Origin: Pseudomonas cavernicola
GTDB lineage: Bacteria > Pseudomonadota > Gammaproteobacteria > Pseudomonadales > Pseudomonadaceae
Direction of reading: 5' to 3'
Assembly (NCBI RefSeq): GCF_003596405.1
Contig: NZ_QYUR01000002.1
Location: 372,001-436,000, forward strand
DNA: 64,000 nucleotides
This document shows, piece after piece, positions 1 through 9,248 of this stretch. The translations under genes were made by a program, and so were the position numbers. Position 1 is the first letter of the stretch, and each line of letters opens with the position of its first letter. The notes under the pieces were generated by a model, which made no database searches, was not told where the DNA came from, and worked only from the letters and a program-made list of their open reading frames with translations.

Positions 1-391
1 CGAACGGGCGCCGGCCCTGCTTCATCCGCCGCTCGAACAGCGTCCGATCTTCCTCGGTCAGTTCCAGCACCTCGACGATGACATCCAGCACCTGTTTCCA
101 GTCACCGGCGCGCTCGCGAGTCATGCTCAGGCTGAAGCTCGGCCGGTTGTCGGCGATGATCACCCCATTGCGGTCGAAGATCAGCCCACGGGTCGGCGGA
201 ATCGGCTGGACGTGAACGCGGTTATTCTCCGACAACGTCGAGTGGTATTCGTACTGAATCACCTGCAGGTAATACAGGCGCGCGATCAACATACAGACCA
301 AGAAAAGGATGGCGCCAGCGCCTACCACAACGCGTTTGCGAACTTGGCGGGCGTCTTTCTCGTGGTCCTTCAGGCGAATCGGCTGCGGCAT
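1..391 (-). CDS. mrdA: Penicillin-binding protein 2, N-terminal fragment
   Basis: The first 130 residues of PBP2, the transpeptidase that works with RodA in rod-shape (elongasome) peptidoglycan synthesis. The start ATG lies at 389-391 and the gene runs off the left edge, so the catalytic domain is not visible. The visible part has a short basic cytoplasmic tail (residues 1-20, rich in K, R and D), a single membrane anchor (about 21-42) and then the conserved juxtamembrane region with NRV and PPTRGLIFDRNG, typical of the class B PBP pedestal domain. It lies just downstream of rlmH on the same strand, the usual Pseudomonas arrangement. Family assignment is firm; the symbol follows the PBP2 start and the neighbourhood. 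Confidence 0.9.
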   Translation of the reverse strand, partial: MPQPIRLKDHEKDARQVRKRVVVGAGAILFLVCMLIARLYYLQVIQYEYHSTLSENNRVHVQPIPPTRGLIFDRNGVIIADNRPSFSLSMTRERAGDWKQVLDVIVEVLELTEEDRTLFERRMKQGRRPF

Positions 392-410
392 AACTAGGCT
401 CTAGAGCCTC

Positions 411-878
411 TTACTTGTGATAAGGGTGCCCGGACAGCACGGTCCAGGCGCGATAAATCTGTTCGCCGATCAAGATACGCACCAGTGGATGCGGCAAGGT
501 CAGCGGCGACAGCGACCAGCGCTGCTCGCTGCGGGCCTGTACCTCGGGCGCCAGCCCCTCGGGGCCGCCGACCATCAAGTTGACGGTGCGCGCATCCAGG
601 CGCCAGCGATCCAGCTCGACCGCCAACTGCTCGGTACTCCACGGGCGCCCTTCTACCTCAAGCGTGACGATCCGCTCGCCCGGCTGCACTTTCGCCAGCA
701 TGGCTTCGCCCTCCTGACGGATCAGGCGGGCCACGTCGGCATTCTTGCCACGCGTATTCAAGGGGATTTCCACCAGCTCCAGCGGCAGCTCGGCGGGCAA
801 ACGCTTGGCATATTCCTGCCAACCATCCTCCACCCAACGCGGCATCCGCGAACCAACGGCGATCAGACGCAGGCGCAA
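411..878 (-). CDS. rlmH: 23S rRNA pseudouridine-1915 N3-methyltransferase RlmH
   Basis: A 155-residue SPOUT-class methyltransferase that methylates pseudouridine 1915 in helix 69 of 23S rRNA using SAM. The C-terminal trefoil knot is clear: GGPEG at residues 104-108 is the SAM-binding loop, and the protein ends in the family signature [14 protein letters not shown]. Length matches the E. coli family member (155). It is followed 20 bases later by mrdA and preceded by rsfS (9-base gap), so rsfS-rlmH-mrdA are probably co-transcribed. Nothing unusual. Confidence 0.96.
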   Translation of the reverse strand: MRLRLIAVGSRMPRWVEDGWQEYAKRLPAELPLELVEIPLNTRGKNADVARLIRQEGEAMLAKVQPGERIVTLEVEGRPWSTEQLAVELDRWRLDARTVNLMVGGPEGLAPEVQARSEQRWSLSPLTLPHPLVRILIGEQIYRAWTVLSGHPYHK

Positions 879-887
879 CGGACGACC

Positions 888-1277
888 TTACTCTTGCTCA
901 GGATTGAGCTGCTCGGAACTGTGATGCGCACGGCTCTGCTCGGCACCCTGCCAGAGACGCTCGAGGTCGTAGAACTGCCGGGTGGCGACCTGCATCACGT
1001 GCACCACCACATCGCCCAGGTCGAGCAGCGCCCACTCGCCCGTATCCAGGCCTTCGCTACCGAGCGGGCGCACGCCCTTTTCTTTGACCTTTTCCAGCAC
1101 GTTGTCGACCAACGACTTCACGTGGCGGCTGGAGGTACCGCTGGCAATCACCATGAAGTCGGTGATGCTGGTTTTCTCGCGCACATCAATCGTGGTGATG
1201 TCCTGTGCCTTGATGTCTTCCAGGGCGGCGATGGCCAGTTTGACCAGCTCTTCGCTTTGCATTGCTTTGTTCTTCAT
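888..1277 (-). CDS. rsfS: Ribosomal silencing factor RsfS
   Basis: RsfS (Iojap/DUF143 family) binds uL14 on the large subunit and blocks subunit joining when nutrients are short. The conserved core is present ([51 protein letters not shown]). I place the start at the ATG at 1275-1277, giving 129 residues. A second ATG at 1260-1262 has a better-placed purine-rich sequence and is also possible. The open frame extends further to 1331 but that part overlaps nadD and is not conserved-looking. It sits between nadD and rlmH in the usual order. Confidence 0.93.
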   Translation of the reverse strand: MKNKAMQSEELVKLAIAALEDIKAQDITTIDVREKTSITDFMVIASGTSSRHVKSLVDNVLEKVKEKGVRPLGSEGLDTGEWALLDLGDVVVHVMQVATRQFYDLERLWQGAEQSRAHHSSEQLNPEQE

Positions 1278-1299
1278 AGATGACTCGTTTATCTCGTGT

Positions 1300-1944
1300 T
1301 CAGTTCGGCGCACGGTACAGCCCGTGCGCATGGATATAGGCCAGTACCGCGTCGGGCACCAGAAAACGCACCGACTTTCCGCTGGCCAGCAGATTCCGGA
1401 TCTGGGTAGCGGACACCGCTAAGGGTGTCTGCCAAACGAAAGCGATCTGCCCGCTCGGCCCGCTCAGGACCTGCGGGTCGCTGACACTGCGCGCCGCCAG
1501 CAAGTCGCGTAGCGCTTCCGGCGCCTCGCTGTCGGCATCCGGGCGTTGCAATACCAGGATATGGCAGTGTTCAAGCAGCTCTTCCCAGCGATGCCAGGTC
1601 GGTAGCCCGCAAAAGGCATCCCAACCCAACAACAGAAACAATTGATCCGCGGCCGCCAGTTCGGTCCGCAGGGACTCCAGGGTGTCGATGCTGTAGGACG
1701 GCATGTCGCGTTTCAGCTCGCGATCATCCACCTTCAACGGCGGCACTCCGGCTACCGCCTGCTCGACCATCGCCAGCCGATCGGCAGCGGACACTTGCGG
1801 CGTATCGCGGTGCGGCGGACGCGCGCTGGGAATCAGGCGCAGCTCTTCGAAACCGAGCTGCTCCGCCACTTCCAGCGCGCCGCGCAGGTGGCCGATATGG
1901 ATCGGATCGAAGGTGCCACCGAAAATCCCGACTTTTTTAGCCAC
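1300..1944 (-). CDS. nadD: Nicotinate-nucleotide adenylyltransferase NadD
   Basis: NadD adenylates nicotinate mononucleotide to deamido-NAD in NAD biosynthesis. The 214-residue protein opens with the nucleotidyltransferase motif [11 protein letters not shown] (residues 9-19) and has the second family motif near the C terminus (SATQIRNLL). Length is normal. It overlaps the proA stop by 8 bases and is followed by rsfS, a conserved proA-nadD-rsfS-rlmH order in pseudomonads. Confidence 0.96.
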   Translation of the reverse strand: MAKKVGIFGGTFDPIHIGHLRGALEVAEQLGFEELRLIPSARPPHRDTPQVSAADRLAMVEQAVAGVPPLKVDDRELKRDMPSYSIDTLESLRTELAAADQLFLLLGWDAFCGLPTWHRWEELLEHCHILVLQRPDADSEAPEALRDLLAARSVSDPQVLSGPSGQIAFVWQTPLAVSATQIRNLLASGKSVRFLVPDAVLAYIHAHGLYRAPN

Positions 1945-3196
1945 GCAACTGACCGTCGCCGATCACCACGTACTTCTCGCAGGTCAGACCTTCCAGACCG
2001 ACCGGCCCACGGGCGTGCAGTTTATCGGTGGAAATGCCGATCTCGGCACCCAGGCCATACTCGAAGCCATCGGCGAAGCAGGTCGGGGTATTCAACATCA
2101 CCGAACTGGAGTCGACCTCGGCGAGAAAACGCCGCGCCTGACCTTGATGCTCGGTAACGATCGAGTCGGTGTGGTGCGAGCCATAGTGATTGATGTGCTC
2201 GATAGCCTGATCCAGACCATCGACCACCCGAATCGACAGAATCGCCGCCAGGTACTCGGTGCTCCAGTCTTCCTCGGTTGCCGGCACCGCCTCGATCAAC
2301 GCGCGTGTCCGCTCACAACCGCGCAGCTCGACGCCTTTGGCGCGAAACTCGGCCGCCATCGCCGGCAGGAAATCCGCGGCGACAGCCTGATCCACCAGCA
2401 AGGTCTCCATCGCTCCGCAGATGCCGTAGCGGTAACACTTGGCGTTGAAAGCAATCTTCTGCGCCTTAGCCAGGTCGGCCTGGGCGTCCACATACACGTG
2501 GCAGATACCATCCAAGTGCTTGATCACTGGCACCCGCGCATCGCGACTGATGCGCTCGATCAAGCCTTTGCCGCCACGCGGGACTATCACATCGACGAAT
2601 TCCGGCATGCTGATCAACGCACCAACGGCGGCACGATCGGTGGTTTCCACCACTTGCACGGCGGCAGCCGGCAAACCGGCGTCGGCCAGGCCACGCTGTA
2701 TGCAGGCGGCAATCGCCCGATTGGAATGAATCGCTTCCGAGCCGCCACGCAGGATGGTGGCGTTGCCGGACTTCAGGCACAGGCTGGCAGCGTCGATGGT
2801 CACGTTCGGTCGCGACTCATAAATGATGCCGATCACCCCAAGCGGCACGCGCATCTTGCCGATCTGGATGCCCGATGGGCGGTAGCTCATGTCTCGGATG
2901 GCGCCGACCGGGTCGGGTAGCGCGGCGACCTGGCGCAGGCCTTCGATCATCCCGTCGATCCGCGCCGGAGTCAGCGCCAGGCGCTCCAGCAGTGCCGGCT
3001 CCAGACCATTGGCACGGCCAGCGGCGAGGTCTTGTTCGTTGGCCGCGGACAGCTCCGAGCGCGCCGCGTCGAGGGCGGCAGCGGCGGCTTGCAGGGCACG
3101 GTTCTTCTGCGCGGTGCTGGCGCGGGCCACCACGCGAGAGGCTTCGCGCGCGGCGCGGCCCAGGCGGGTCATATAGTCGAGCACGGACTCAGTCAT
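1937..3196 (-). CDS. proA: Gamma-glutamyl phosphate reductase ProA
   Basis: ProA reduces gamma-glutamyl phosphate to glutamate semialdehyde with NADPH, the second step of proline synthesis. I start at the ATG at 3194-3196 ([13 protein letters not shown]), giving 419 residues, the family length; the open frame reaches 3391 but the extra residues are not ProA-like. Diagnostic segments include [19 protein letters not shown], the nucleotide-binding segment around [13 protein letters not shown], and the active-site cysteine in [12 protein letters not shown]. It heads the minus-strand proA-nadD-rsfS-rlmH-mrdA run. Confidence 0.96.
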   Translation of the reverse strand: MTESVLDYMTRLGRAAREASRVVARASTAQKNRALQAAAAALDAARSELSAANEQDLAAGRANGLEPALLERLALTPARIDGMIEGLRQVAALPDPVGAIRDMSYRPSGIQIGKMRVPLGVIGIIYESRPNVTIDAASLCLKSGNATILRGGSEAIHSNRAIAACIQRGLADAGLPAAAVQVVETTDRAAVGALISMPEFVDVIVPRGGKGLIERISRDARVPVIKHLDGICHVYVDAQADLAKAQKIAFNAKCYRYGICGAMETLLVDQAVAADFLPAMAAEFRAKGVELRGCERTRALIEAVPATEEDWSTEYLAAILSIRVVDGLDQAIEHINHYGSHHTDSIVTEHQGQARRFLAEVDSSSVMLNTPTCFADGFEYGLGAEIGISTDKLHARGPVGLEGLTCEKYVVIGDGQLRG

Positions 3197-3510
3197 GGTC
3201 TCGGTGGTCTGGCAATGAGGAAAGCGGCTGATTATAGCGGCGCAGCCGCCCCACGCCCAGCGGCGTCGGGCGGGTGGTAAACAGCTCGTCCCAATACCGC
3301 CTGCGGTAACGCCCATAGCCGCTGCCGCCAGGCCCGATCGGCGAGACGGTGACACCCAGGGTTCAGCGCCGCCCGAAGGTTGGGTAAACAAAAGCCTTGC
3401 TGATGTTTACCTTCAACCTAGCGCCAATCAACCAGGCCCCGTTTGCCGCATAACAATGTGCCGCATACCCGTTTACCGAATAACAACAAGACGCCGCCGG
3501 AGTGCTCGCC
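3197..3510. other. Divergent intergenic region, proA / hydrolase
   Basis: About 310 bases between two divergent genes. No convincing ORF, repeat or RNA was seen. It presumably holds both promoters. The only clear site is a GGAG at 3499-3502, spaced for the ATG at 3511. Confidence 0.4.
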
Positions 3511-4740
3511 ATGCGTTACCGCACTGACTACAGCGCCACGCTACTCAGTAGCGCCACCGAAACACTCGAGCTGGGCTGCTGGCGCCTGCACTACCAGGCG
3601 TATGCGACCCGCGCCGACGACCCGCGCGCGCCGGTGCTGCTGCTCGGCGGCGCCTTTCAAAGCTTTCGCTCCTTCACCGGCGAAGTCGGTGAACTGCTCG
3701 CCGAACACCCGGTGATCCTCCTCGACCTGCCTAGCCAGGGTTGCAACCTGCAACTGGCGCCAGAACTTGGCCTGGAGGAGTTAGCCGACCTGATCGCCGC
3801 CTTCGCCGCAGAACTGCAACTGCCGCCGTTGATGCCGATCGGCCTGTCCTATGGCTCGGCGCTGGCGGCGCTGTTTGCTGTGCGCCATCCGCAGCGCTGC
3901 GCACGCCTGCTGCTGGCCGGGATCACCGCCTTTGGCCGACCTGGTGCGCGTCGCCTGCTGGAGGAAGGTCTGGCCCTGCTGGCCGAAGGCCAGACCGCCG
4001 CCTTTGCCCAAGGCGCGCTGACCGGCCTGCTGAACCCTCTGCGCCTCAACGAAACCGGGGTTTCGCCGGTATTTCGCAAAGCCCTGCTGCGACAGATGCA
4101 GCGACTGTCGCCGACCGAGGTGGAACGCTACCGGCAAAACAGCCTGCGCCTGCTTGGTTTTCAAGGGTTTGCGCAACACCCGGCGTGCCCGACGCTGGTC
4201 CTCGCCGGCGAATACGATCACTTCACCCAACCCTGGGAGCACGCCAGCTTCGCTGCGGCCTGCGCCGATGCCGATTGCGTACTGATTCACGACGCCGACC
4301 ACCTCGCCCAGTTCGAACGCCGGAGCGCCTGCGCCAGCCTCTATAGCCCGTTTCTGCGCGGGGAGCCGCTACCGCTGGTCAGCCCTGGCAGCACCCGTCT
4401 GGCCCGCAGCCAGCTGTTGCAGCTGGAGAAACGCCATGAAGCCCGTCGCCCACCGCTTAATCGTCGCGCCCGCCTGACTCACGCCGAGGCTGGCGAGTGG
4501 GCCGTCGAGGTAGCCGAGCTGGGCTTCTTCGGTGGCTTGTTGCAGGGCGACTTACCGGCCGCGCCACCGCTGCGTGGTTGGCAACTACAACTGCCCGGGT
4601 TGCCGGCGCTACCGCTATTACCGCTACGTCTTAGCACGAATGGTTTGGCGCTGGTCTTTTCGCATACCGACGCGCAGGCCAGTGCAGCGCTGGCGGAGCT
4701 AGTCACCCCGCCCGCTCTGCCAGCGGTAGCCTGCGCCTAA
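3511..4740 (+). CDS. Alpha/beta hydrolase with possible C-terminal PilZ-like domain
   Basis: A 409-residue protein; the specific substrate is not recognised. Residues 1 to about 270 form an alpha/beta-hydrolase: the nucleophile elbow GLSYGSA carries the predicted serine, GEYD holds a candidate acid and DADHLAQF the candidate histidine. After a basic linker (EKRHEARRPPLNRRARLTHA) the last 90 residues resemble a degenerate PilZ fold (an R-rich start, then VAELGFFGGLLQG in place of the usual D-x-S-x-x-G strand), which would suggest a c-di-GMP link, but the binding arginines are not clean. GGAG at 3499-3502 favours ATG 3511 over the in-frame GTG at 3502. No signal peptide, so probably cytoplasmic. 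Confidence 0.8.
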   Translation: MRYRTDYSATLLSSATETLELGCWRLHYQAYATRADDPRAPVLLLGGAFQSFRSFTGEVGELLAEHPVILLDLPSQGCNLQLAPELGLEELADLIAAFAAELQLPPLMPIGLSYGSALAALFAVRHPQRCARLLLAGITAFGRPGARRLLEEGLALLAEGQTAAFAQGALTGLLNPLRLNETGVSPVFRKALLRQMQRLSPTEVERYRQNSLRLLGFQGFAQHPACPTLVLAGEYDHFTQPWEHASFAAACADADCVLIHDADHLAQFERRSACASLYSPFLRGEPLPLVSPGSTRLARSQLLQLEKRHEARRPPLNRRARLTHAEAGEWAVEVAELGFFGGLLQGDLPAAPPLRGWQLQLPGLPALPLLPLRLSTNGLALVFSHTDAQASAALAELVTPPALPAVACA

Positions 4741-4760
4741 GGTCGTCGCTCAAGCGCACT

Positions 4761-5624
4761 TCACACCCGCGCTTCAATCACCCGCACCAAGCTTGGCAGT
4801 GACATCGGCGGTAAGCCAAGGGCGGCGCCATGCTCACTGGGATCGAGCACCTGGGTCGCGCGAAACCCACAGTTGCTAAAGGCCGCGACGATTTCCTCGG
4901 CATTGCGGTAGTGCAGCGGATAGTTGCCGCGCGTCAACCGGCCGACCAAGCCAACACCCCAACGCAATTGCCGGTAACGCGGATGCTCGCGCAAGTCCGG
5001 ATAGAGCTCGGTGAGGTAGGTCCCCTGCGGGAACTGGTTGAGCTGCTGGGCCAAGCGCGTCCAAAAACCTTCAATCACCGGCCGTTCGAAGTAATTGACC
5101 AGCCCCTCGGTAATCACCAGCACCGGCTCGTTGTGATCCAACCCTGCGAACAAAGCAGTCAAGCTCTGCGCGCCCTGCTCGGCGAGGATATTCACCGATT
5201 GCACCTGATGCAGACCATTCAACCAGCCCTCGCTGTGCAACAGCAGGCGTTTGCGCGCGGCCATTGCCGGCAAATCCGCCTCCAGGTAACGCAGCTCAGG
5301 GTAGCGCTGGCAAAAACGCTGACCACGTGGCGACAGTCCACAGGCGATTTCCACCACCTGGCGCACGCCGCCTTGCTCGATGGCCGCGGTCAAACGCGCG
5401 TCGATCAGCAAATGGCGTTGCAGCAGAAAGTTTTCGATATCCAGGCCGAAACCGACCCGCGCGCCCCAGGTGATCGGCGCCAACAGGCCATGTACCCAGC
5501 GCCCGAAGGTGGTGGCGAACGCCGGATCAGCCAACTGGTGGCGATACCAGACATAGCCGGTGTAATGCGCACTAGGGCTGATATGGGCACTGTCCGTGCG
5601 GGCATGGCGGCTCATGAGAGGCAC
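4761..5624 (-). CDS. Class I SAM methyltransferase, leucine carboxyl methyltransferase-like
   Basis: A 287-residue protein of the LCM/PPM1-type O-methyltransferase family by its layout. The SAM-binding loop reads VVEIACGLSPRG, the acidic motif is YLEADLP, and later VLVITEGLVNYF matches the family motif that follows strand 4. The substrate cannot be told from sequence. The gene is convergent with the hydrolase at 3511-4740 (20-base gap) and divergent from the glycosylase gene at 5680. No signal peptide or membrane segment. Confidence 0.8.
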   Translation of the reverse strand: MPLMSRHARTDSAHISPSAHYTGYVWYRHQLADPAFATTFGRWVHGLLAPITWGARVGFGLDIENFLLQRHLLIDARLTAAIEQGGVRQVVEIACGLSPRGQRFCQRYPELRYLEADLPAMAARKRLLLHSEGWLNGLHQVQSVNILAEQGAQSLTALFAGLDHNEPVLVITEGLVNYFERPVIEGFWTRLAQQLNQFPQGTYLTELYPDLREHPRYRQLRWGVGLVGRLTRGNYPLHYRNAEEIVAAFSNCGFRATQVLDPSEHGAALGLPPMSLPSLVRVIEARV

Positions 5625-5679
5625 TCTAAATTGTTATGATCGCCCCAGCCTATGCCCTGCCACCCAGCGATGACAGCAC

Positions 5680-6459
5680 ATGCCTAGCGATCCCACCCTT
5701 AGTTTGTCCTTGTCGAATGGTTTGCCTTGGTCGAGTAATTTGCCGTGGCCGAATGCACGCCCCTTACCCGACGCCTTTTTCGACCGTGATGCGCAAACCG
5801 TCGCCCGCGCCTTGCTCGGCAAAGTCATCCGTCACCGCATGGGCGAACTCTGGCTGGCAGCGCGAATCATCGAGACCGAGGCTTACTACTGCGCAGAAAG
5901 AGGCAGCCATGCCTCGCTCGGCTACACCGAGAAACGCCGCGCGTTGTTTCTCGATGGCGGGCACATCTACATGTATTACGCCCGTGGTGGCGACTCGCTG
6001 AACTTCAGCGCCCAGGGGGCAGGCAATGCAGTGCTGATCAAGTCGGCTTACCCCTATCTCGATGCCCAGAGTGGCCCCGACAGCCTGGCGCAGATGCAAC
6101 GCAACAACCCCGATGCACAAGGGCGAGCGCGCCCGCTAAACAAGCTCTGCGCTGGCCAGACGCTGCTGTGCAAAGCCCTCGGCCTGAAGGTGCCGGCCTG
6201 GGACGCACAACGCTTCGACTGGCAGCGGCTGTTCGTCGAAGACGTCGGCGAGACGCCCGAGCAGATTATCCAGACCACCCGCCTGGGCATACCGCGCGGG
6301 CGCGATGGGCACTTGCTCTACCGCTTCGTCGACGCGGCCTACACTCGCCACTGCACGCGCAACCCGCTGCGCCGCGGCCAAGTCGAGCAACGTGATTTCT
6401 ATTTAATTAATCAGCATCTTATCAATCAGCAACTGCTCAGTCAGGAGTCAAACCCATGA
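5680..6459 (+). CDS. mpg: DNA-3-methyladenine glycosylase (AAG/Mpg family)
   Basis: Base-excision repair enzyme that removes alkylated and deaminated purines. The 259-residue sequence has the AAG-family core: LLGKVIRH, the catalytic segment IIETEAYY (residues 63-70), the HASLGYT and RALFLDGGHIYMYYARG segments and RPLNKLCAGQTLL. The first 30 residues are not conserved and the true start may be slightly downstream. Its stop overlaps the next start (ATGA), so it is translationally coupled to the DedA-PAP2 gene. Confidence 0.92.
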   Translation: MPSDPTLSLSLSNGLPWSSNLPWPNARPLPDAFFDRDAQTVARALLGKVIRHRMGELWLAARIIETEAYYCAERGSHASLGYTEKRRALFLDGGHIYMYYARGGDSLNFSAQGAGNAVLIKSAYPYLDAQSGPDSLAQMQRNNPDAQGRARPLNKLCAGQTLLCKALGLKVPAWDAQRFDWQRLFVEDVGETPEQIIQTTRLGIPRGRDGHLLYRFVDAAYTRHCTRNPLRRGQVEQRDFYLINQHLINQQLLSQESNP

Positions 6460-7772
6460 GCGAGTGGCTCAACAGCCTGACTGGCTGGCTAAGTGCTCAC
6501 CCGGAATGGCTCGGCCTGAGTATTTTCCTGGTGGCTTGCATCGAATGCCTGGCTATCGCCGGCATCATCGTGCCAGGCACTGTGCTGCTGTTCGCCATCG
6601 CCGTACTGGCCGGCAGCGGCGCCCTGAGCCTGGGTGAAACCCTGCTGCTCGCCTACACCGGCGGGTTGCTCGGCGACGCCCTGTCCTATGCCTTGGGCCG
6701 CCGCTTCCATCAAAACATCCGCCGTCTGCCGCTGCTGCGCCACCACCCGGAATGGCTCATCGGGGCCGAGCAGTACTTCCAGCGCTATGGCGTGGCCAGC
6801 CTGCTAGTCGGCCGCTATATCGGCCCGCTGCGACCGATGCTGCCGATGGTCGCCGGCATGCTCGACATGCCACTCGGTCGTTTTATCGTGATCAGCCTGA
6901 TCGCCGCTGCCGGCTGGTCGGTCGCCTACCTTTTGCCCGGCTGGGCCACCGGCGCCGCCATGCGCTTGCCGTTGCCGGAAGGCTTCTGGGGCGAGGCCGC
7001 CACGGTAGCGCTCAGCTTGACGCTGTTCCTCGCGGTGAGCATTCACAGCATCCTGCGCAATCAGCGCTGGGCCACTGCGCTCGCGGCAGGGTTGAGCCTG
7101 TCGATTCTGCTCGTGCTGTTCATCGGCTGGCCGCGCCTGGCGCAACTCGATCAAGGCCTGATGACCCTGGTGCAGGAACAGCGCCATCCAAGCCTGGATA
7201 GCGTGATGGTGTTGATTACCCGCCTTGGCGACCTCAATACCCAGCTAAGCGTCGGTATCTTGCTGGGCCTGCTATTGCTACTGACCCGGCAATCGCGGGA
7301 GCTGCTGTTCGCCGCCAGCACCCTGCTCGGCACCGCCGTGGCCAATCAGACCCTAAAGCTGCTGATCGCCCGTGCGCGCCCGGAAGTCCTGCTCGAGCCA
7401 CTGCACAGCTTCAGTCTGCCCAGCGGGCATAGCTCCGCCTCTTTCGCGTTTTTTCTGGTGCTGGGGGTCTTGGCCGGTCGCGGCCAACCGGCACGTCTAC
7501 GGCTTACCTGGCTGCTGCTGGCAAGCCTGCCGGCGCTGGCGATCGCGCTGTCACGGGTGTATCTGGGCGTGCACTGGCCAACCGACATCATCGCCGGCGC
7601 GCTGCTGGCGACTGGCGTCTGTGCGCTGAGCCTGACCCTGACGCAGTGGAAAATTCCGCTGGCAGCGCTGCCGCCGCGCGTCTGGTGGCTGATTCTACCC
7701 GCCTGCCTGGGCCTGCTCGGCGCCATTGCAACCTGGGCACTGCCGGCAGCGTTGTTGCAGTACCGCTATTGA
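6456..7772 (+). CDS. Bifunctional DedA-family / PAP2 phosphatase membrane protein
   Basis: A 438-residue polytopic inner-membrane fusion. Residues 1 to about 200 are a DedA (VTT) domain, with the typical NLFP-free start, GDALSYALGRRFH and the amphipathic FxRYGxxSLLVGRYIGPLRPMLPMVAG motif; DedA proteins act in lipid-carrier scrambling and membrane homeostasis. Residues from about 230 form a PAP2 phosphatase with all three motifs: KLLIARARP (about 299-307), PSGHS (about 323) and SRVYLGVHWPTD (about 365). A plausible role is flipping and dephosphorylating undecaprenyl or other lipid phosphates. Overlaps the mpg stop by 4 bases. Confidence 0.9.
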   Translation: MSEWLNSLTGWLSAHPEWLGLSIFLVACIECLAIAGIIVPGTVLLFAIAVLAGSGALSLGETLLLAYTGGLLGDALSYALGRRFHQNIRRLPLLRHHPEWLIGAEQYFQRYGVASLLVGRYIGPLRPMLPMVAGMLDMPLGRFIVISLIAAAGWSVAYLLPGWATGAAMRLPLPEGFWGEAATVALSLTLFLAVSIHSILRNQRWATALAAGLSLSILLVLFIGWPRLAQLDQGLMTLVQEQRHPSLDSVMVLITRLGDLNTQLSVGILLGLLLLLTRQSRELLFAASTLLGTAVANQTLKLLIARARPEVLLEPLHSFSLPSGHSSASFAFFLVLGVLAGRGQPARLRLTWLLLASLPALAIALSRVYLGVHWPTDIIAGALLATGVCALSLTLTQWKIPLAALPPRVWWLILPACLGLLGAIATWALPAALLQYRY

Positions 7773-7803
7773 GATCGAGCGATTCGCTTACCTACCGGTA
7801 TCT

Positions 7804-7874
7804 GTAGGCTGGGTAGAGCGAAGCGAAACCCAGCGGGGTATGAGCTGGGTTTCGCTTCGCTCTACCCAGCCTAC
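7804..7874. repeat. REP-like palindrome with perfect 31-bp arms
   Basis: The segments 7804-7834 and 7844-7874 are exact reverse complements (GTAGGCTGGGTAGAGCGAAG...), separated by 9 bases. The right arm overlaps the stop codon (7871-7873) of the minus-strand LON gene, so two convergent transcripts end here and the hairpin could act as a bidirectional terminator. A diverged relative is at 16574-16655. Confidence 0.85.
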
Positions 7875-8461
7875 GCAATCATCTCGCCCTGCAACTGATC
7901 CAACAGCCGCTGAATATGCGCCAGGCGTTGTTGCGGATCGGCCAGCACCAACAGCTCCAGCTTCTGCTGCGCGGTAAAAGGCAATAAATACGCAAGCTGG
8001 TACGCCAATGCCTGTTGCCCCGTCACCAGCCCGCCCATGCCCAACTCGGCGACCATCGGGTGTTCGGCCAGGGCGCTTAATAGAGCGGCCAAATCGGCGT
8101 GTTCGGGCAGCAATGGGCACTCATCGACCTCATCCAGCCAGTCGATATCGGCCGTGGTCAGCTGATCGCGCTGCACTTCGGCGCGGCTAACCTTGAAACG
8201 CCGCGCACCTTCGACCCGAATCCCCAGCAAACCATTCGGGCGCTGCTGCCAATCGCGGATCAGCGCCTCACAACCGATTGCGGCGAAGCGCTCGGCAGCC
8301 TCGCCGACCTCTTCACCGTCAAGAATGCAGACCACACCAAAACCTTCGCCGCGCTTCATGCAGGCGCTGATCATATCCAGGTAGCGCGCCTCGAAAATTT
8401 GCAAATCGAGCACGCAACCCGGGAATAACACCGCATTAAGGGGAAACAACGGCAACTTCAT
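7871..8461 (-). CDS. LON peptidase N-terminal domain protein
   Basis: A 196-residue stand-alone Lon N-terminal substrate-binding-like domain (PUA-like), without ATPase or protease parts. The opening KLPLFPLNAVLFPGCVLDLQIFEARY is the hallmark of the family. The start ATG at 8459-8461 is preceded by AAGGAG at good spacing; the longer open frame to 8497 is not needed. Molecular role is unknown. It lies upstream of a REP palindrome and downstream of lrgB. Confidence 0.9.
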   Translation of the reverse strand: MKLPLFPLNAVLFPGCVLDLQIFEARYLDMISACMKRGEGFGVVCILDGEEVGEAAERFAAIGCEALIRDWQQRPNGLLGIRVEGARRFKVSRAEVQRDQLTTADIDWLDEVDECPLLPEHADLAALLSALAEHPMVAELGMGGLVTGQQALAYQLAYLLPFTAQQKLELLVLADPQQRLAHIQRLLDQLQGEMIA

Positions 8462-8531
8462 CAAATGCTCCTTCTTCCGCGGCCCGCTCCCTCGCACCAG
8501 TCAGACCCGCCGGCACAAGGCAGCAGGGTAA

Positions 8532-9248
8532 TCACACCAGCAAAGCTACTACTAACGGTAGCAACACTGCCGTGGCCACCCCCATCAAACTCATCGCCAA
8601 CGCGGCAAAGGCGCCACACTCTTCGCTTTCCTGTAGCGCCCGCGAGGTGCCGACCGCATGCGCGGTCAGGCCCAGGGCCATGCCTTGCGCGGCGTGATGG
8701 TGCACTCCACAGCGGCGTAGCAGTTCCGGACCGAGAATCGCGCCAATCACCCCGGTGATCAGCACGAATACCGCAGCCAGGGCGGCGATGCCGCCAATCT
8801 GATCGGCCACCAACATCGCAATGGGTGAAGTCACCGACTTCGGCGCCATGCTCATCAGCATCATATGCTCGGCGCCAAACAACCAGGCCAGCGCCACGCC
8901 CAATACAGTCGCCACAACCCCGCCGACCACCAGGGTCAGCAAGGTTGGCCAGAACAATTGACGGATCCGCCGCAAGTTAAGAAACAGCGGCACCGCCAGC
9001 GCCACGGTCGCCGGACCGAGGAAGATGGTCAGCACCTTGGCGCTTTCACGGTACTCGGCATAGCTCAGGCCGCATGCCAGCAAAACGCCGATCACTGCGA
9101 GCATCGATACCAGCACCGGCTGCAAAAACACCCAGCGGGTTTTCTCGTAGGCGCTCAGTGCCAGTTGATAAGCACCGAGGGTCACCCCGACCCCGAACAG
9201 CGGATGGTGGATCAGCGCCTGCCAGGCGCCATGCCAGTCAAGGCTCAT
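8532..9248 (-). CDS. LrgB/CidB family membrane protein
   Basis: A 238-residue polytopic protein of the LrgB/CidB family, partner of the holin-like CidA/LrgA, linked to control of murein hydrolase activity and export of small metabolites. Family segments: HHPLFGVGVTLGAYQL, FLGPATVALAVPLF, APKSVTSPIAM, and GLTAHAVGTSRALQ. The start ATG at 9246-9248 overlaps the upstream cidA stop (ATGA), so the two are translationally coupled. Confidence 0.92.
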   Translation of the reverse strand: MSLDWHGAWQALIHHPLFGVGVTLGAYQLALSAYEKTRWVFLQPVLVSMLAVIGVLLACGLSYAEYRESAKVLTIFLGPATVALAVPLFLNLRRIRQLFWPTLLTLVVGGVVATVLGVALAWLFGAEHMMLMSMAPKSVTSPIAMLVADQIGGIAALAAVFVLITGVIGAILGPELLRRCGVHHHAAQGMALGLTAHAVGTSRALQESEECGAFAALAMSLMGVATAVLLPLVVALLV

